Source of the DNA: Nocardioidaceae bacterium
GTDB taxonomy: Bacteria; Actinomycetota; Actinomycetes; Propionibacteriales; Nocardioidaceae
NCBI GenBank assembly: GCA_013811715.1
Contig: JACCUS010000070.1
Location: 1 to 6,123 of the forward strand
DNA: 6,123 bases
Reading direction: 5' to 3'
A program made the position numbers and the translations under genes. Position 1 is the stretch's first letter, and each line of letters begins with the position of its first letter. The notes beneath the pieces are model-generated. The model had not been told where the DNA came from. It ran no database searches and was given only the letters and a program-made list of their open reading frames with translations. Positions 4,232 through 6,123 of this stretch are shown here, in pieces.

Positions 4232-6123
4232 ATGCGGAAACCCCGTCTCGCCACGTTGGCCGCTGCTTCTCTCCTGGCCACGACCGCCCCTCTCCTCCAG
4301 GCACCTGCGGAGGCCATGCCCGCTCTGGACGTCGCCGTCACCGACGACGGCAACTACACCCGCCACGACGGGGGCTCGGACCAGGCGATCAGACACTGCG
4401 GCACGGCGGGCAGCAGCACGGCGCCGGACAACGACCCCGATGACGGTGACGCCGACTCCAACGACGGCGGCAACCGCCGTCAGGGCAACGAGCCGACCGT
4501 GGCGATAGACCCAACAAACCCGGACATCCTGGCTGCGGGCTGGAACGACTACTGTCAGACCGACCTGGCCGCGGGATGGATGGGCATCGGCTTCTCCACC
4601 GACCGCGGCCGCACCTGGATCGATTCCACGATTCCGGGCTACCCGCTCGACGACTCCGCCGAGGGGAGCAGATCCCCGCTGAAGGGACGGACAGACGCCG
4701 GCGACCCGTTGGTGGCGTTCGACAACGACGGCCGGCTCTTCTTCGGAGGCATCGCCTTCAACCGCGCGATGCCACAGCTCGGATCCGTGTTCGTGGGCAC
4801 GTACGGAGCCAACCCCGGTCCGGCAGGACCGAGCGGGCAGCTGCCCAAGGACTACCTGCGCACCCGCATCGTCGGCAAGCCCGGGACGCCGTCCTTGAGC
4901 GGGATCTTCCAGGACAAGCCGATGTTGGAGGTGGACAGAAGCACGGCCAGCGAGCACGAGGACAACGTCTACTTCTGCTGGACGAAGTTCCAAGGCGGCG
5001 GCCGTAACAAGATCTACTTCGCCCGGTCGACCGACCATGGGGTGTCGTTCTCCCGAGGCGCAATAGTCTCAGACGGGTACGTGCAGGGCTGCGACATCGC
5101 GGTGGAACACGACGGAGACGTCTACGTCTCGTGGCGAAGCTTCGCGGCACCCGGCGCCGGCCGGACCGACGGGATGCGGGTGGTGCGGTCCACCGACGGC
5201 GGCGCCACCTTCGACAAGCCACGCCAGATCGCGTCGTTCACGCCGTACGCGCCCAACCAGGCGGGTTCACGAAACTGCGGGGACGGGCCGTTCTACTGCG
5301 GTGACCCCGGTTACGTGTTCCACCGGGTGCCGCTCGAGCCGCGGCTCACCGCTGACCAGACCGGTGAGGTGCGAGGCGTGTTCGCGACCTGGAACGCGGT
5401 GGACCCAGCGTCAAGAGTTCCGAGCGGGTCGCCGTACTACTCCGCCGGCCGGGGATTCGTCGGCCGATCGCTGGTGTACGTGGCAAAGTCGACGAACGAC
5501 GCACGCACGTGGTCGCCGGGGCGGCCGGTCGACCCGTCTCCCGCCGACCCGGGTCACCAATACTTCAGCGATGTCGACGCCTACGACGGACGTCTGGTGG
5601 CGGTGTGGCAGGACAACCGCACCGACGACGCCTACAGCCGTCAGCTGCCGATCGGGAACCAGCTGGACTCGCAGGGCCGAGCGGTGTCGTCGGGTGACGA
5701 TGTCGTCGGCACGTACGCGGCCGTGTCGGAGGACGGCGTCAACTGGACGCCGGTCGGCATGGTCTCTGCCGTGACCCATCAGCCGCAGAAGGAGATGTTC
5801 GGCGCCCGTGACATCCCGTTCCAGGGCGACTACAACTGGGTCGCGATCGCGGATGGCAACGGGTCGGCCGCCGGCGGCCTCTTCGCCTACATGGTGTGGA
5901 CAGACAACCGAGAGGTCGTCGACGGCGTCGATCCGCGAGAAACCGAAGCGGAGGACGGCTTCGTGGACGGCTTCGACGTCGCCCAGTGCCTGGAGGACCT
6001 CGGCCGATCCTCAGACGACGTCAACGAGGACGTCCCACTTGCGCGCTCGGATGCGCCGTACTCGGGCAACAACTGCGGCAACAACGGAGGGCTCGACCAG
6101 GATATCTTCGGCACCTCCCTGCC
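4232..6123 (+). CDS. Secreted Asp-box (BNR) beta-propeller, sialidase-like protein, 3' end outside window
   Basis: This frame is open from ATG 4232 to the window end, at least 630 codons with no stop. GAAAGG at 4218-4223 lies 8 nt before the ATG. Residues 1-28 form a clear Sec signal peptide: RKPR, a hydrophobic core, and AEA before a likely cut after Ala28. An Asp/Asn/Gly-rich linker (about 65-83, PDNDPDDGDADSNDGGN) follows, then NEPTVAIDPTNPDILAAGWN (86-105), the usual first strand of actinomycete sialidase-family propellers. Asp boxes (S/T-x-D-x-G-x-x-W/F) are STDRGRTW (122-129), STDHGVSF (266-273) and STDGGATF (320-327). Degenerate copies are STNDARTW (420-427) and SEDGVNW (499-505). Cysteines at 56, 108, 249, 287, 349, 356, 586 and 615 may form disulfides, as suits an exported protein. 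The C-terminal part from about 565 is strongly acidic. No FRIP motif or convincing arginine triad is visible, so an enzymatic sialidase role is not supported. It may be a glycan-binding or adhesive surface protein. Its own promoter is likely; co-function with the pilus is unproven. Confidence 0.88.
   Translation, partial: MRKPRLATLAAASLLATTAPLLQAPAEAMPALDVAVTDDGNYTRHDGGSDQAIRHCGTAGSSTAPDNDPDDGDADSNDGGNRRQGNEPTVAIDPTNPDILAAGWNDYCQTDLAAGWMGIGFSTDRGRTWIDSTIPGYPLDDSAEGSRSPLKGRTDAGDPLVAFDNDGRLFFGGIAFNRAMPQLGSVFVGTYGANPGPAGPSGQLPKDYLRTRIVGKPGTPSLSGIFQDKPMLEVDRSTASEHEDNVYFCWTKFQGGGRNKIYFARSTDHGVSFSRGAIVSDGYVQGCDIAVEHDGDVYVSWRSFAAPGAGRTDGMRVVRSTDGGATFDKPRQIASFTPYAPNQAGSRNCGDGPFYCGDPGYVFHRVPLEPRLTADQTGEVRGVFATWNAVDPASRVPSGSPYYSAGRGFVGRSLVYVAKSTNDARTWSPGRPVDPSPADPGHQYFSDVDAYDGRLVAVWQDNRTDDAYSRQLPIGNQLDSQGRAVSSGDDVVGTYAAVSEDGVNWTPVGMVSAVTHQPQKEMFGARDIPFQGDYNWVAIADGNGSAAGGLFAYMVWTDNREVVDGVDPRETEAEDGFVDGFDVAQCLEDLGRSSDDVNEDVPLARSDAPYSGNNCGNNGGLDQDIFGTSL

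Noticed and set aside
3494..5038. Minus-strand open frame (514 codons) across the intergenic gap and the Asp-box gene
   Set aside because: It crosses both hairpins and runs antisense to the tadG-like gene and the Asp-box gene with its signal peptide. No recognisable domain or start context was seen.

Overview
The window is high-GC DNA with strong G/C preference at third codon positions, GTG starts, GGAGG-type ribosome binding sites and tightly overlapping genes. This fits an actinomycete. The combination of a short-pilin tad locus and a secreted Asp-box protein would suit the Nocardioidaceae or a related family, but that placement is inference. All supported genes lie on the + strand.

Positions 1-3733 hold the 3' part of a tad (tight adherence, Flp / type IVb pilus) operon. 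In order it contains the C-terminal end of the TadA/CpaF secretion ATPase, the two T2SSF-type platform proteins TadB and TadC, a 64-residue pilin-like peptide, two TadE-type pseudopilins and a TadG-like protein. The genes are packed: a 1-nt gap, an ATGA overlap, a 22-nt gap, a zero-nt junction, a GTGA overlap and an ATGA overlap. They are very likely one transcript with translational coupling. TadA would power assembly and TadB/TadC would form the inner-membrane platform. The small pilin-like protein and the TadE/TadE/TadG set, each with one N-terminal membrane helix, would form the fibre or its priming and anchoring parts. The prepilin peptidase and tadZ are not in the window and would be expected upstream or elsewhere.

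Positions 3734-4231 (498 bp) contain no convincing gene but are structured. They hold a 13-bp tandem repeat, a long imperfect inverted repeat (24-nt arms, 6-nt loop), a second compound hairpin with an alternative fold, and a candidate sigma-70-type promoter just ahead of the next gene. This stretch could be a transcription end region, a dispersed palindromic repeat, or both.

Positions 4232-6123 are one open frame with no stop inside the window. It encodes at least 630 residues of a secreted Asp-box (BNR) beta-propeller, sialidase-like protein. It has a clear signal peptide, three good and two degenerate Asp boxes, an Asp-rich N-terminal linker and eight cysteines. No sialidase arginine/FRIP signature is visible, so catalytic sialidase activity should not be assumed.

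No tRNA, rRNA, CRISPR array, transposase or phage gene was found. Novelty is modest: the most interesting points are the structured intergenic element, the non-canonical processing sites of the pilin-like proteins, the same-frame amber junction between the pilin-like gene and tadE, and the sialidase-like protein without visible catalytic motifs.
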